Assembly (NCBI GenBank): GCA_017590115.1
Contig: JAGGNK010012892.1
Coordinates: forward strand, 1,962,351-2,026,350
Length of the DNA: 64,000 nucleotides
Reading direction: 5' to 3'
DNA from: Montifringilla adamsi
Taxonomy: Eukaryota; Chordata; Aves; Passeriformes; Passeridae
A program made the position numbers and the translations under genes. Numbering within the stretch: position 1 is the stretch's first letter; each line of letters begins with the position of its first letter. Shown piece by piece: positions 38,093 through 49,300 of the stretch. The notes below the pieces were generated by a model. It did not search any database. It saw nothing but the letters and a program-made list of their open reading frames with translations, and had not been told where the DNA came from.

Positions 38093-38484
38093 GGCCGCGT
38101 TTTTCACGCAACTAATTCGGTCGGAAAAGTCTTCTGACATCTCATTTCCCCGCCGCGGAGGCGGCCGCTCTCGCCGCCGGGCTCCCCTCACCCCTCAGGC
38201 GCTGCCCGGGCCCTGCGCCCCCCGGGACTGCCCCGGTTCGGGACCCCGCGGGCCGTGCGCGGCTCCCCTCGGGGAAGCAGAGGGCAATCGTTGTCCCGGA
38301 TGAGCGTGTGGAACTAATGTAAGCCGGGGAAAAGCAAGGAATGAAGGAGGAGGCTGCGCTTCCCCCCCACCCCCCGGCAGCCGCAGCATCACCTGCGGCG
38401 CATCAGGCACGGCTCCCGCAGCCCCGCCGTGAGGGAGGCGGTGACCGCCGGGGCTCGGCAGAGCAGCGCAAGTGATGTCGCGCA
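38093..38484. promoter_or_regulatory. CpG island, candidate promoter
   Basis: A compact block of about 390 bp with roughly two-thirds G+C. I count about 45 CpG by hand, an observed/expected ratio near 1, whereas neighbouring kilobases have almost none. It contains a NotI site, GCGGCCGC (38161-38168), several GC-box-like runs including CCCCCCCACCCCCC (38362-38375), an E-box CACCTG-type sequence near 38390 and a 13-bp near-palindrome GGCGGTGACCGCC (near 38437-38449). No TATA box is evident, as is usual for CpG-island promoters. CpG retention implies germline hypomethylation. Which strand it drives is not clear. The alternative is a recently arrived GC-rich sequence that has not yet decayed. Confidence 0.7.
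38341..38475 (+). CDS. Small open frame in CpG island, doubtful
   Basis: An ATG at 38341 opens a 44-codon frame to TGA at 38473-38475, rich in Ala, Pro and Arg. An in-frame TAA lies a few codons upstream (near 38320), so this ATG is the first possible start. The position -3 base is G, an acceptable Kozak context. Such frames are frequent by chance in CpG islands and often form upstream ORFs of first exons. No homology is recognised and no good splice donor follows, so coding status is unproven. Confidence 0.12.
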   Translation: MKEEAALPPHPPAAAASPAAHQARLPQPRREGGGDRRGSAEQRK

Positions 38485-38679
38485 AAGGGCTTTTAAAATT
38501 AACTAGAACCCTGGTGCCCCAATACTGTTTAAAAACATTAGAGATAAAACAAAATTGCAGCTAATGCAATGGGAAGTGTGTCAGGATATTCAGCGGGGAA
38601 GGGAGAGGGTAGAAATCCTTGGTTTGTTTCAGCTACCAAGTTGAAGATGGAGAACACAAGTTCTTCCCCATGAGGGTTG

Positions 38680-38830
38680 ACCCGGGAAGCTGTGGATACT
38701 CCATCTCTGTAAGTGTTCAAGGACTGTACAGGCCTCTGAGCCACCTGTTTTAGTATAAGGTGTCTGTGCCCATGGCAGGGATTTGGGTCTTTAAGTTCCC
38801 TTCCAATCTAAGACATTCTATGATTCTATG
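38680..38830 (+). mobile_element. CR1 LINE 3'-end fragment
   Basis: The stretch runs from GGAAGCTGTGGATACTCCAT through AAGTGTTCAAGGACTGTACA, GAGCCACCTGTTTTAGTATA, GGTGTCTGTGCCCATGGCAG and TTCCCTTCCAATCTAAGAC to the exact terminal repeat ATTCTATGATTCTATG. This is the 3' end of an avian CR1 of the subfamily carrying GTGTTCAAGG.CAGG.TGGATGG. About 150 bp remain, with a short internal deletion. The intact double ATTCTATG marks the insertion's 3' boundary. Confidence 0.92.
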
Positions 38831-38911
38831 AGAAGGTCTCTGCAGTTGCCAGCTGTTTGTTAGAGGATGCTTTTCCCTTGGTGAAGATGGCACGAGAACA
38901 TGTGGAAAACA

Positions 38912-39222
38912 GGGTGTAGGCAGGTGAGGGTTGGTGTCTCCTCCCATATAACAAGTGACAGGCCCAGAGTAAATGGCCTTAGGTTTTGCCAGGATGGGTT
39001 TAGATTGGATATTAAGCGAAACTCCTTCACCAAAAGGGTTGTCAAACATTGTAGCAGGCTGCCCAGGGCAGTGGTGGGGTCACCGTCCCTGGAGGTATTT
39101 AAAAGCCATGTAGCTGTGGCACTAAGGGACGTGTCTTAGCAGTGGATTTGGCAATGCTGGGTTATCAGTTGGAGTCAGTGATTCTGGAGGTCTTTTCTAA
39201 CCTAAGTGATTCTCTGTATGAT
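38912..39222 (+). mobile_element. CR1 LINE 3'-end fragment
   Basis: A second sense CR1 3' end lies 80 bp after the previous one, from a different CR1 subtype. Diagnostic blocks in order are GGTGAGGGTTGGTGTCTCCT, TTTAGATTGGATATTAAGCG, CTTCACCAAAAGGGTTGTCA, AGGCTGCCCAGGGCAGTGGT, CCCTGGAGGTATTTAAAAGC and a terminal GATTCTCTGTATGAT. It is well preserved, so it is among the younger copies here. A 79-codon frame at 38900-39139 lies inside it and has no meaning as a gene. Confidence 0.94.
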
Positions 39223-39834
39223 CGAAGTTGTTTTAATCTGGAAAATAGAAGAAAGCTTTAAAACATCTTTGGAGTATCCCTCCACTAAAAATTCCAGAAG
39301 TCTAAGCATAAAACCTGGTAATTTTTACACTAAAAAAACCCCCCTGCATTTTATAGCAGCGTCCTATTAAAAAAGCAGAGCTGAGACTATAGACAGTCTT
39401 GTCCGTTAAAATCTTCAGCATACTGAGTCTGAGGAATGCCATTGCGGCACTGAGCGTTATTTGTCTGAATCCTCTGCTGTATACACACAAACAATGTTTT
39501 TGCATAATTTATATAACTGACATTTAATTTCAACAATTCTGAGAAAAAGCTCAGCAAATGAATTATATGCGTAAATTGTTGACCATAAATTTATCTAAAA
39601 GAAACCTTGGCATTGCTTTTGTTTAAGAATGCACCTGACCTTTTCTGTTCCTTTGTACAATGCAAGTATGACTGTCAGTAGGAGTTTAACAAGACCCAGA
39701 CAGTAGGAAGATTGCCAAAATCTCTTTACAGTGTATGTATTTACTCCAGCCTCAGATTTCTTTTTTTTTTTTTTTCATGGGACACTATCTGTTGAAAAAT
39801 ATCTGCCTTCCAGATAAATTTGGAAGGCTTATGA

Positions 39835-39852
39835 GGGGGAGGGGAGGGAGGG
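39835..39852 (+). other. G-quadruplex motif
   Basis: The plus strand reads G5-A-G4-A-G3-A-G3, four G runs joined by single-A loops. This is the loop pattern expected to form a stable parallel quadruplex. It stands in AT-rich DNA 610 bp downstream of the last sense CR1 end. No gene context gives it a role. Confidence 0.85.
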
Positions 39853-40235
39853 AATTTGGAGGTTCAGGAACATGAAGTGGTTCCCATCCTGCTTTTAATC
39901 TGTGAGCCTAAACTGGAAGAGCTTTGCTAGAGCTATTTTCATGGGAATACTTTCTGTGTCATCTTTATTCATGTTAGCACTTATGCCTCAAGACTTTGCA
40001 AATATTTCTTTAAGCTTTTCTATATTTCTCCAGAGCTTACCTGCTTCTGGTCTGTTCACACTGACTTAAAAATTAAGGCAACCAATCCGTATGCTTTGAA
40101 GCACAGATTCAGACAAACGCATTATTTACATTATGGAAACCCCCGGAGAGAATAAAATGGCAGAGCAGAGGGTTAGAAAAGAATTATCCCGTAAATCAAA
40201 GATACAGATGGGATGTTCCTAGAAATTCCTATCTA

Positions 40236-40781
40236 GTGGATTTCTGTTTCCTCACGTCAGCCATTGGGATCATGTGGTGTGCTGGAAATAATCCCATTTG
40301 CATCTTTGATGAGAGTCATTTTCAGAAGTCATTTGGGCATATGTTCTTTGGGGGAGTAGAGTGCTATGGTCTGCTGTATTTGCAAAGAGCAATTCAATTT
40401 ATTCTTCATCTGTCAACCATAAATTATTTAGTTCTGGCCTATCTGAGTCACCACTTTCTTTGTTGCACAGTTTGCCCTTTGCACAGAGCCCTCTGCTCTC
40501 TGATTCCAAGGAAGACCTCCTGTATAAAACCAGACGACTGCCAGCAGGCCTTTCATGGGAGTGTCCACCAAGGTCCCTGTCAGAGGAATATGCTTCCCAC
40601 TCAGATCTGCTGCAGATTGCATGCACTTACAGAAGCCTTTGAATCGGGGGCTTGTTTGTGTCCTCATCACAGCAGTGTTTGGCCACACAGTGGTATTTAT
40701 TGCTCTCTTAGCTGCAAACCACTTTGCTGCAGCAGTTCCCTCCCAAACACACAGCACAAGTTTTATTCGTTTGGGTTTTAA
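40236..40781 (+). other. Low-stop-density segment, longest open frame
   Basis: The longest ATG-initiated frame of the window (181 codons) lies here, but frames of 67-109 codons also overlap it in other plus-strand frames and on the minus strand (40399-40626, 40428-40757). Openness in several frames at once points to local base composition rather than coding selection. The translation is cysteine- and histidine-rich without a regular spacing, signal peptide or domain that I recognise. It could be a transcribed non-coding exon or simply balanced-composition DNA. Confidence 0.2.
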
Positions 40782-41027
40782 ATGTAATGCATACCAGAGA
40801 AAACCAACCTAATATGAAAAAGAGAGGCCTATGGAAGCATCTTTTCAAAGATGCTCTTCTGGAATTTTATGTGAAGTTCAAAAGACAGAGTTTCACTGCC
40901 AGATCCTCTGGCCTGATATTTCTATAGCAGGCTTTCTGCAAATCAGCCAAGTCACACAATTGTATTGCAGTTTGGAGGATCTTTGCATGGTAATTAATTC
41001 CTAGGAAATTTCACTTTTCTCACTGCA

Positions 41028-41262
41028 TCACAGAACCAGCTAGGCTGGATAATAACTTTGAGATCATTGACTTCAACCTCTTATCAGTCATAACCTTGTC
41101 AATGTGACCAGGGCACTCAGTGCCACATCCGAGCTTTCCTTAAACACCTCCAGGGGCAGTGACTCCGCCACCTCCCTGGGCAGCCCATTCCAATTCTAAT
41201 TACTCCTTCTGTGAAAAAATTCTTCCCCATGTCCAACCTCCTTCACTAACAGTGACATAAAC
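41028..41262 (-). mobile_element. CR1 LINE 3'-end fragment, antisense
   Basis: On the plus strand it begins TCACAGAACCAGCTAGGCTG and continues with GAGATCATTGACTTCAACCT, TTAAACACCTCCAGGGGCAG, TGACTCCGCCACCTCCCTGG, GCAGCCCATTCCAATTCTAA and TGTGAAAAAATTCTTCCCCA. This is the reverse complement of the avian CR1 3' region. It is 5'-truncated like the others and opposite in orientation to the 38.7-39.2 kb copies. No frame survives. Confidence 0.92.
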
Positions 41263-43593
41263 CTACAGGAAACACGACTGTTGCCTGTAACTAAAACAGT
41301 TGATTGAGCCAGGGTGCAAGTGGTGCTGCTGTGTTTGTCAGTTTAGGTGTCTTGTATTTGTTTTCCAGCACAGTTATGAACCAGTGTGAGGCTGGCTCCC
41401 AGCACTGTGAGAGAATGTTAGATAAAATTAATGTTCAATATTTTAGGCAACAGTATTTTGAAGGGAAAATTTTAGTGTACTCTTAAGGCCGCATCCAGGT
41501 GATCCTCTTCAGTCTCTGAAGATCTTCGGTTCTGAAGATCATTGCTGTGGGCAGTTTTGTATTTTAGGGTTTCTTCCTTTATTTAAGACTTTGTTGGTAA
41601 ATACACTTTTTCAATGGAGTCTAAACCGAATGTCAATCTTTTATATAACTTTGCAGCAAGCCAGGTCAAAAACCCTGCCTGTCCTTGACCTCCAGTATGT
41701 TGTGGATCTCCAAGAAGTGAGGTAATTAAATTTCTAGGCCAAATGAGATAAGATTAATATATGAACTGGTCTAGCTGCACAAATTATCTTGCATTAAATA
41801 CTCTAGGAGTTTGGGATATTTGTTTTTAACTTATTTTCCTGCAATGTTCTTTTAGCAAAGTACCAAATTAATAACACTTAAATTTTCTGTGAATTGTTTG
41901 ACAGCAGTAGTGTAATGTCCTATTTTTAATTAAAATCTCCCTCTTTTTTATTGCATACAGTAAGCAGTGATCTATAAATGCACATCTTTTTCTTCTGTAT
42001 CATGCCAAGTCTGTTTTGCATAATTCCTTATGTCATATTTCATAGCAACACCTAGATGCACTGTCATTTGCTGTTCACCTTTTGGTGAAACCCTTCTTTC
42101 ACTCAAAAAACAGGCACTACAACACTATTCATTAAAAGCATTTTCTATACATTTCCATTTTTTCCCTGCAATATTAAAACACATTTAAAGCATGGGAATA
42201 GGACACAATGTGGTTTGGAGTTTTTTTTTAGGTAAAGAAATTTTCTTTTAGCTAAAGAAATTGCTCTGTGTAGCAATACCCTGTCTGTGTTTCTTCAGCG
42301 GGGGAAGAACTCACTTTAGGGTATAGGTTGCATCCAGCTTATGGTAAACTCCTGCGAAAACTGGTTTTGTCTGTGGGTGTTGAGGCAGGAGTTAAACATC
42401 ACACTGAGAACTGTCTGGCTTTCATAGTAAATTTAATGAGTGTTACTCTGTTCTGCTTTACAAAGAAAGATTTCCAGTCTCCACACAGCAGAAATACAGC
42501 AACGGAAAATGCAGAGGAGTGAAAAGTTGACTTATTTTCCATTTAAATCAACTAAATTCACATCTTTCAGGAGCTGCATTTTTTCTGTCTGTTGGTTGCA
42601 ACACTAAAAGAAAAATAATCTGTCCACTGCAGTAAAGAAAAAAAGATAAGACTGTTACCATCATCCACTAAGTTGCAAAATCTGAATTTATTCTTATGGA
42701 TCAGATGTCTAAAGCAAGTGCCATGAGCACAGATGTCTTTGCAAGGTATTTCCTAACAAGGAAAATAGCCAAGGGACAGAAGGTCATATGTCGGTAATCC
42801 AAGTAATTAAGTATTCTTAGGTATAGTGAGAATAACGCAGCCAAAAAAAAAAAAAAAAACTTGCACAAAAAATATGCAGTTTCTTTTCTTTAGCTAGGAG
42901 AAATTAAATTTAAAATACTATGTTCACGTAACATTCTGGCTGAGTTAGTTGCATGAAAATGAAAATGCCAAAATTAAGTCATAGATTGCATATATCATTT
43001 GGAAAAACTAGAGTAAAAAATGCCAATTTTGTTTTAATATCCCTAAAGTGATTTATCAATTTAAGCTAATCTGTGGCAAAGTAGTGGTCTGCAGTTTTGA
43101 TATCATTGAAAGGTAAGATTCAAAAATTACTTATATATGATTAGCCCTTTAGTTGAATTGCTAAAAAGGTGGCATTTAGAGTAGAAAAGCTTGTTTTTTC
43201 TTCCTGATAAAACTGGAAGGCATGCTAAAATTGCAAATTTTTTTCTTTATACTCTGATTTCGTTGTTTTAGACTGAGAAATTATTTAGAGCTAAGGATGC
43301 ATACAAGATAATGATGACCAGGAATGCCATATCTTATTTCAGGAGGAAGTGGTAAGAGAATAAGAGTTACAAAATATGCAAAAAAAAAGTCAAATTGTAT
43401 CCAAAAAGAAATCAGGATTGTTCTATAAGCTAAAGAAGGTGCTGTAGTGCTGTCCTATTCCTGAAATATCGGATCATCAGAATATAAGGAAAATAGTTTG
43501 TGTATCTGGTGTGGGAAGAGACTGGTGAAAGATTGAAGGAAAACAAAGAGGAGACTACTGAACTCTTAACAGTAAATCTCCAGGATTTGCAAG
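41263..43593. other. Unassigned AT-rich DNA
   Basis: No gene or named repeat. An A17 run lies at 42843-42859. Confidence 0.55.
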
Positions 43594-43635
43594 GTGGATT
43601 TTACTACTTTGTGGAGTGTGGATTTTACTACTTTG
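43594..43635. repeat. Short tandem duplication
   Basis: GTGGATTTTACTACTTTG at 43594-43611 recurs exactly at 43618-43635 with a 24-bp period. Two copies only. Confidence 0.92.
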
Positions 43636-43707
43636 AGGTCTTTTTGTAAAATGTAAGAACTGGGACAAAATACAACTTTAATACACATTGCTTTTTTGTC
43701 ATTGTTT

Positions 43708-43745
43708 GGGGGGGGTTGAGGGATGGGGAGTTGGTTGCTTGGGGG
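43708..43745 (+). other. G-quadruplex motif
   Basis: Runs of G8, G3, G4 and G5 are separated by loops of 4, 2 and 12 nt. The G8 run can supply two tetrads' columns, so the canonical four-run rule is met without the long loop. Nothing nearby identifies a transcript. Confidence 0.7.
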
Positions 43746-46264
43746 TTTATTTTGAATCACCTTTTTAAATTGGAAAAACTAGAGCATATCTCCACTGCAG
43801 TGCAGTTATTCCCACATAACTTTCCCTGCTCTTGGTTCAACTGACAGACTGCTAGCAGATGGCACTTAGATTTTAAGATGAAAATATTCTGAACTCCACA
43901 TGAATGTGGTTTGATGTGGTGGAAGCGGGAGTAATTTGACTGAACCATTCTGAAGAATAAAATTACAGTTAACACATGAGAAGGTAGAATGTGAAGTGAG
44001 ACTGACCATTTTAAAAATGAATTAAATAATTAAATGCTAAGATTCCAATTGAATCAGACATTAATATAAATATTTAGTAGGTATCTCTTGATTCTCCATG
44101 ACTATTAAGAATATTTTCTTAAAGCCAGCCTCCCTGCCCTCTTATATTCCATCTTTTTAGTCATCTCTATGCCAAATCCACTACCTGGTGCTGGGATGAT
44201 TAAGGAAGCAATGGAATAAAAGGTCCTTACTTCATTCTTTTGCTGTGCTGCTTTTTAATGCTGGTACCTAGTTTATAAAACTCTGTTCTCAATGCATGGC
44301 TTAGCTGTGGAAGAGAGCTGGGCAGACAGACTTGTCGAGAACTCTCTTTTTATGTGTACAGTCATTCAAATGCAAACATCTTCTGGGTCTCGCCCCAGCC
44401 TGTAGTCTAGATAATGGAATAAGTGATTTTTGCTTCTAAGAATGAGACACACTAGTTTTCCAGTTGCAAACCCTTTTTACTGTCAAAAGATCTATTGACC
44501 AAGTAAAAAGTCACTGAAAAGTGTGACATTTTATAAAAGGCCTATAGATAATGGCCCATGCTATTTGGAAGTGTTCATTTTAATCACAGCCAAGCTATTT
44601 TACTGCAGAAGTGTTGCATCTTAATGTTGTCATTAAAACGTGGGGTTAATCCACATTTTTACAGCATTAAATACTGTACTGACCTAACCTGTCTCTCAAA
44701 TACATAACTGGGTGTGCTATGGGTAATTTCCTATACATGACATTTCTAAAGTTGCTCTTTCCATCACCAAAGCATGGTTACACATAATTTTTTGTCCTTA
44801 CTGTAGCATTAGGTAGTATAAGGTGAAGCTGTGCAAGGTCCCTAAGTGAAAAAATTCCAGTATGTAACCCTTCCTTCATGAGTGCTCTTTATTGTCAGTG
44901 TCGCAGGGGTTTTTTGCTTTTCTATACTCCAGGTTTCATTCAATTATGTATTCAAGTGAGGTTGCTCCTCAATCTACAGTACTGAAAAAGCCGTTGAAAA
45001 AGAGGTACTAAGGCTAAGATCTTGGCAGCAGTAAATACCTGGTTATTCCAGAGAAAATTGGAGAGGAAACTTTAAGGAGTTACTGCCAGTTCCTAGAGCA
45101 GGGCCTAGCTGAGCTCTGCTTTTACTTTCACATACATTGATACAACTTTGGGTTGGCTCTAGCATGTATAACAGGGAGCATTCTCCAAAAACCATCTGGT
45201 CATTTCAGACAGTCTGAACACCCTATACTAAGCCTTTCTTTGCCCCTGGGGATGTGGCATAGCACTGGTATATTGCAAGAATTTTCCAGAGGCAGCTTCA
45301 GGAAAATCTTGTTAGAGCAGGTGGTCTTGATGCCCCAAAGTGGCACGAAACTGTGTGAGACAAAGTCCTTATGTTTTCACAGCATAGACTGCTCTTTGCA
45401 TTGTAGACACAGCACACAGTCTGTGTCAAGTTTGCAGTGCTGTTTCTTCAGTGCAGGGTTTCAAGCTTGCAAAACATTTCTGGATGCTGTCAGCTGAAAT
45501 TTGGATTCTGTAATGCCTTTGGCCAGGCTTGTATACACAGGGAAGATGTTTTTGGAGCTCAAAACACATGCGTGGAGCTCCACCAAGATGAATCAGCAGC
45601 TCAGGAAACTTAGTACATCTTTCTGAAGCCAATTTTTTTTTCTTTTTTTAATCTTATTTCTTTTTAACAAGTACTGGCATAGTGCTGAGCTTTTTTCCAA
45701 AAACCAAATTCTTGCCCTGTCAAATCTTTGACCATTTCTGAACAAATTTATGGGATGGTCAGAACAGCAGGGCTGCCATGGGTATGTTCTGACCAAAATG
45801 CAATACTGAACCTATAGTACAAAATATACAGAACATATTACAGCACCTTAACGAAGCAGTGTGAATGCTCTCTACAGTATATGAGAGAAGGAACATTATA
45901 GGAGAAGCCTGTAATCATTGTCCTCTTAGCAAGCTCATAGAAATCAATTTTTATCTGGCTTACTAATAGGTATTGAACTGTACATAATCTTGTTAGGTAC
46001 ATTTGGGTATTAGGATAAGCGTGGTGTGGATGTGCTTCATTGCATCACCAGAAGTTAATTTTCTATGTATTTCAGCTAAACTGTCTCATGTTTTCACTAA
46101 AGGCAATGATGGAGGAAGGAGGTCTATGTGCATTAATTTCCCACTTAACCAGTACTTGATTATTTCACTACTTCACTGGGTTTATTATCCCCTGAAGGCA
46201 GAAATCTTTCTGACTGATGCTGCAGTATGTTCCACAGTTATGCTTCCTACAAATCCAGAAATCC
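43746..46264. other. Unassigned AT-rich DNA
   Basis: No gene. A 114-codon plus-strand frame at 45153-45497 lacks recognisable features. Confidence 0.55.
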
Positions 46265-46308
46265 ATTTCATATCCTCTTTAATATTGAATATTTGCAGGA
46301 TATGAAAT
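46265..46308. repeat. Inverted repeat, 12-bp stem
   Basis: ATTTCATATCCT (46265-46276) pairs perfectly with AGGATATGAAAT (46297-46308) across a 20-nt loop that itself contains AATATT motifs. It would form a stem-loop or cruciform. The stem is short for a microRNA precursor, and no T run or gene end nearby suggests a terminator. Confidence 0.8.
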
Positions 46309-49300
46309 ATTCTATTGCTCTTCTGATGTTATTTCACAGCAGGAAAAATATCCAAGTGCATTTAGGTATGGAAAAAGTACGGTTTTCGCACTTAGGTCTG
46401 CTTTCATGGATAGGAGGATGGCATTTCTCCAGGGCAGGGGAAAACCAACCCCAAATATTTTTTGGAGCTTCATGCTTCAGCAGATTCTGCTATTCAGGGA
46501 CAATGAATAAATGGAAATATGTTAATGGGAATGAATTAATGAATAGTAGCAAAATATCTGTATTTCTGTAGCTGCACTGCCCTTATCTTGCAACACAGTT
46601 GCACGTGTTCTGTGAAAGCTTTCATAAGCAGTTAGCTCTTATTTCAATTTTTGTATTTGCAGTAGTAGTAATTTCCAGGTGCCAGAGTCTTCTCCATTGG
46701 GTTGTGTTTCTAATGCTGTCTGTGTCACCTCAGTTGCTGCAGTATATGCATTAATAGAATAAGGTAACTATATTCTGGAACAAACAAGGTGTATGATCAG
46801 CCCCCTTCTGCTCCCTTCCCCATTCTCTTGTCCCAAAGTCTGGGGGTTTAATCTCTGATCATCCCACACAATTTCAAACTGAATGTCTTCCAGCAGCTGG
46901 ATGGTCATTTCTTTGTCCTTATGACATCACAGAATCCCTTAGGTGTGAAAGGCTGTGTTATCAACACAAACACTGATTTTTTGCCCTGCATCCACCCCTC
47001 AAAAATAAAAAAGGTTTCCCATCATAACAAACTAGATGTGAGAAAGAACAATTTAATAAAATGAAAGTTTCAGAGGGAAGGAGGAGTTGTGTTATTCTCT
47101 CATCTCCTATCTTGCTTATGGAATTTTCTTGTTTACAGAATCCAGTCAGTGAGAAAAAAAACAATCCAAAGTAAGTAGAGGTGATAGGGTAAAACAAAAA
47201 AATATTATTTCTAGATAGCAAATGCCTCAGTGCCATTTTTCTTGCTTTCATTAAATATTTCCTGCCCAAGAAAGGAGAAATTTAAATCTGTCAAAATCAG
47301 CAGTTTTACTAAAAATGAATTGTTTTCCCCTCCTGTCCCATGTTGCCTGTTTTCACTGCCAAATGACACATGCCTGTACATTCTAAATGATCTGGAAATA
47401 AAGAGAGATCACGGTTTTTCTACAGGAAATTCTTGCTAGCTTTCAAATGACACATTTTAAATATGGAAATTAATAATCCCAACAATGCCAGTAGAATGCA
47501 TTCTTGCAAGACAAGCAACCCATCAGAGTGGGTGAATATTGAAATAAAACCTCTCTCAAAACTTAATGACTTCCAGAGAAAGTTGAGCCACGTGTCCTCC
47601 CAGAATTAGCAGACAAGTGAGCACTGAGTGGTATGACCTGAGCTGGCACCTGCCTTTATTTTCATTCACAGAAGTGAGAAACCACTCAAAAGATAATCTA
47701 TTCAAAAAATACACACAAGCGAATGAGCTCCTCTACCCACCTGACTGTGAATAGTCCAGTGTGCTGAATTCAAAGGGGAACTTCTGCATCTTCTGCCAAA
47801 ACTGAAGTAAAAAACCACTACATTTTATGCTTTTAGCAAGACTTCTCAGATTAATATAGAATACCCATAAACTCTGAGCAAACACTCAGCTGAGCAGCTG
47901 AGGTTCTTACCAAGTATTTCCTGTTACTGCCCGTCATTTACCATTCTCTCCTTATCCCATCCTCTGAAAGGGAATTCTCTGAGGATAAAGCAGCTTAACT
48001 AATGAATATCAACAAACTAAAAGCCAATTGACACGTGCTCAAGTTTTCAGAATGATCTATACTGATTTAATTATAGGTGGCAATTTCCAGGAAAAGGTAG
48101 CATGTAATTTCAGGATAAAAATAGTGCTAAGTTCTTCCAGGAATTTTCAATCAACCTACAGTTTACAGTTCCCTTTCCTATTAAAAAATCTTGGGAAGAA
48201 TTACTTCATGTTACAGACACTTAAGTAATTCAGTTGGTAGAACATATCCATTTAATTCCGCTTTAAAGCTGAATAGCAATATTTTTTCACACCTGTGCTT
48301 GCCTCTTTCCTGTGATATTCTCACATTCTTGGGAGTTTTTTCTGTGTATTCCTGCACCTGTGTGTCTTAGAACCATCCAGAAAAATGACCAGTATTTTAT
48401 GAGAATGCAAAATACAGCTATGCTGGAAGAGAATGATGTATTAGCTCATATTCCTGATTAAATCACTTACATGGCAAATAAAGACATTTGCCTCACTTGC
48501 ATTTGTATGTCTGTTGTGGGCCCTCACTGCTGTTCTATAAATTTAGTTTTGACTTGTAGTGATGCATTTAATTGAAAATTCATTGTACCATGGCCTGTGT
48601 TTCAGGCTAATTCAAGATATTGCCTACACTTCTTCTACATTAGAAGTTTTCAATATCCCACAGTGAAAATTCCTTGACTTGGTAATATACTTCATAAAGT
48701 TCTTTGTAACTAAATTTTTATATAGTCTGATTTTGATTTAAAAAGTGATAAAAATATTCAAAAAACTTTTAGCTGTGCCAAAGGAAAAAATATTAATGTT
48801 CTCATAAATGTTACATGAGTTCTTGTATAGGTGAAAAGAAAAAGTACATAAAGAGGACAAAAATATAGTTTTAATAAAGTCTCCCTGCCATTCTCTCTTC
48901 ATTTTTTCTCTCAAAGCTATCAAAAAATAGTTTGCAATGCTAAAATAACTGAAAAACTCAGAGTGCATTCAGAAGCTCCTACTTGGGCTGAAAAATTTAG
49001 CACCCTGAGTAAAAATAGTTGAGCTCAAAAAAATTAATGTTTTTAGTGCCTAGGAACTCCCAGACTCAGTTTCCCAAGGATTACTTCCCACTTCCTATTT
49101 CTTGCCTTTTGGGATACCAAATGCTCTGGTAATAGAGTTATTCAAAATATTCTTGGAAAGAACTTAGTCCTGTTTGCATCTTCAGCTTTTTTCCTATCAT
49201 ATTTGCTACTACATAGATTTGTTCACTGATTTCTCTTTAAAGTCATTCAGTGTTAAGAAAATTAAAGATACTGCATGAAAAGCAGTAAATATGTCATCCC

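Noticed and set aside
38195..38485. 96-codon minus-strand frame in the CpG island
   Set aside because: GC-rich DNA has few stop codons on either strand; Pro/Gly/Ala-rich translation without homology.
46925..46950. CACAGAATCCCTTAGG, resembling an antisense CR1 end
   Set aside because: Similarity stops after about 20 bp.
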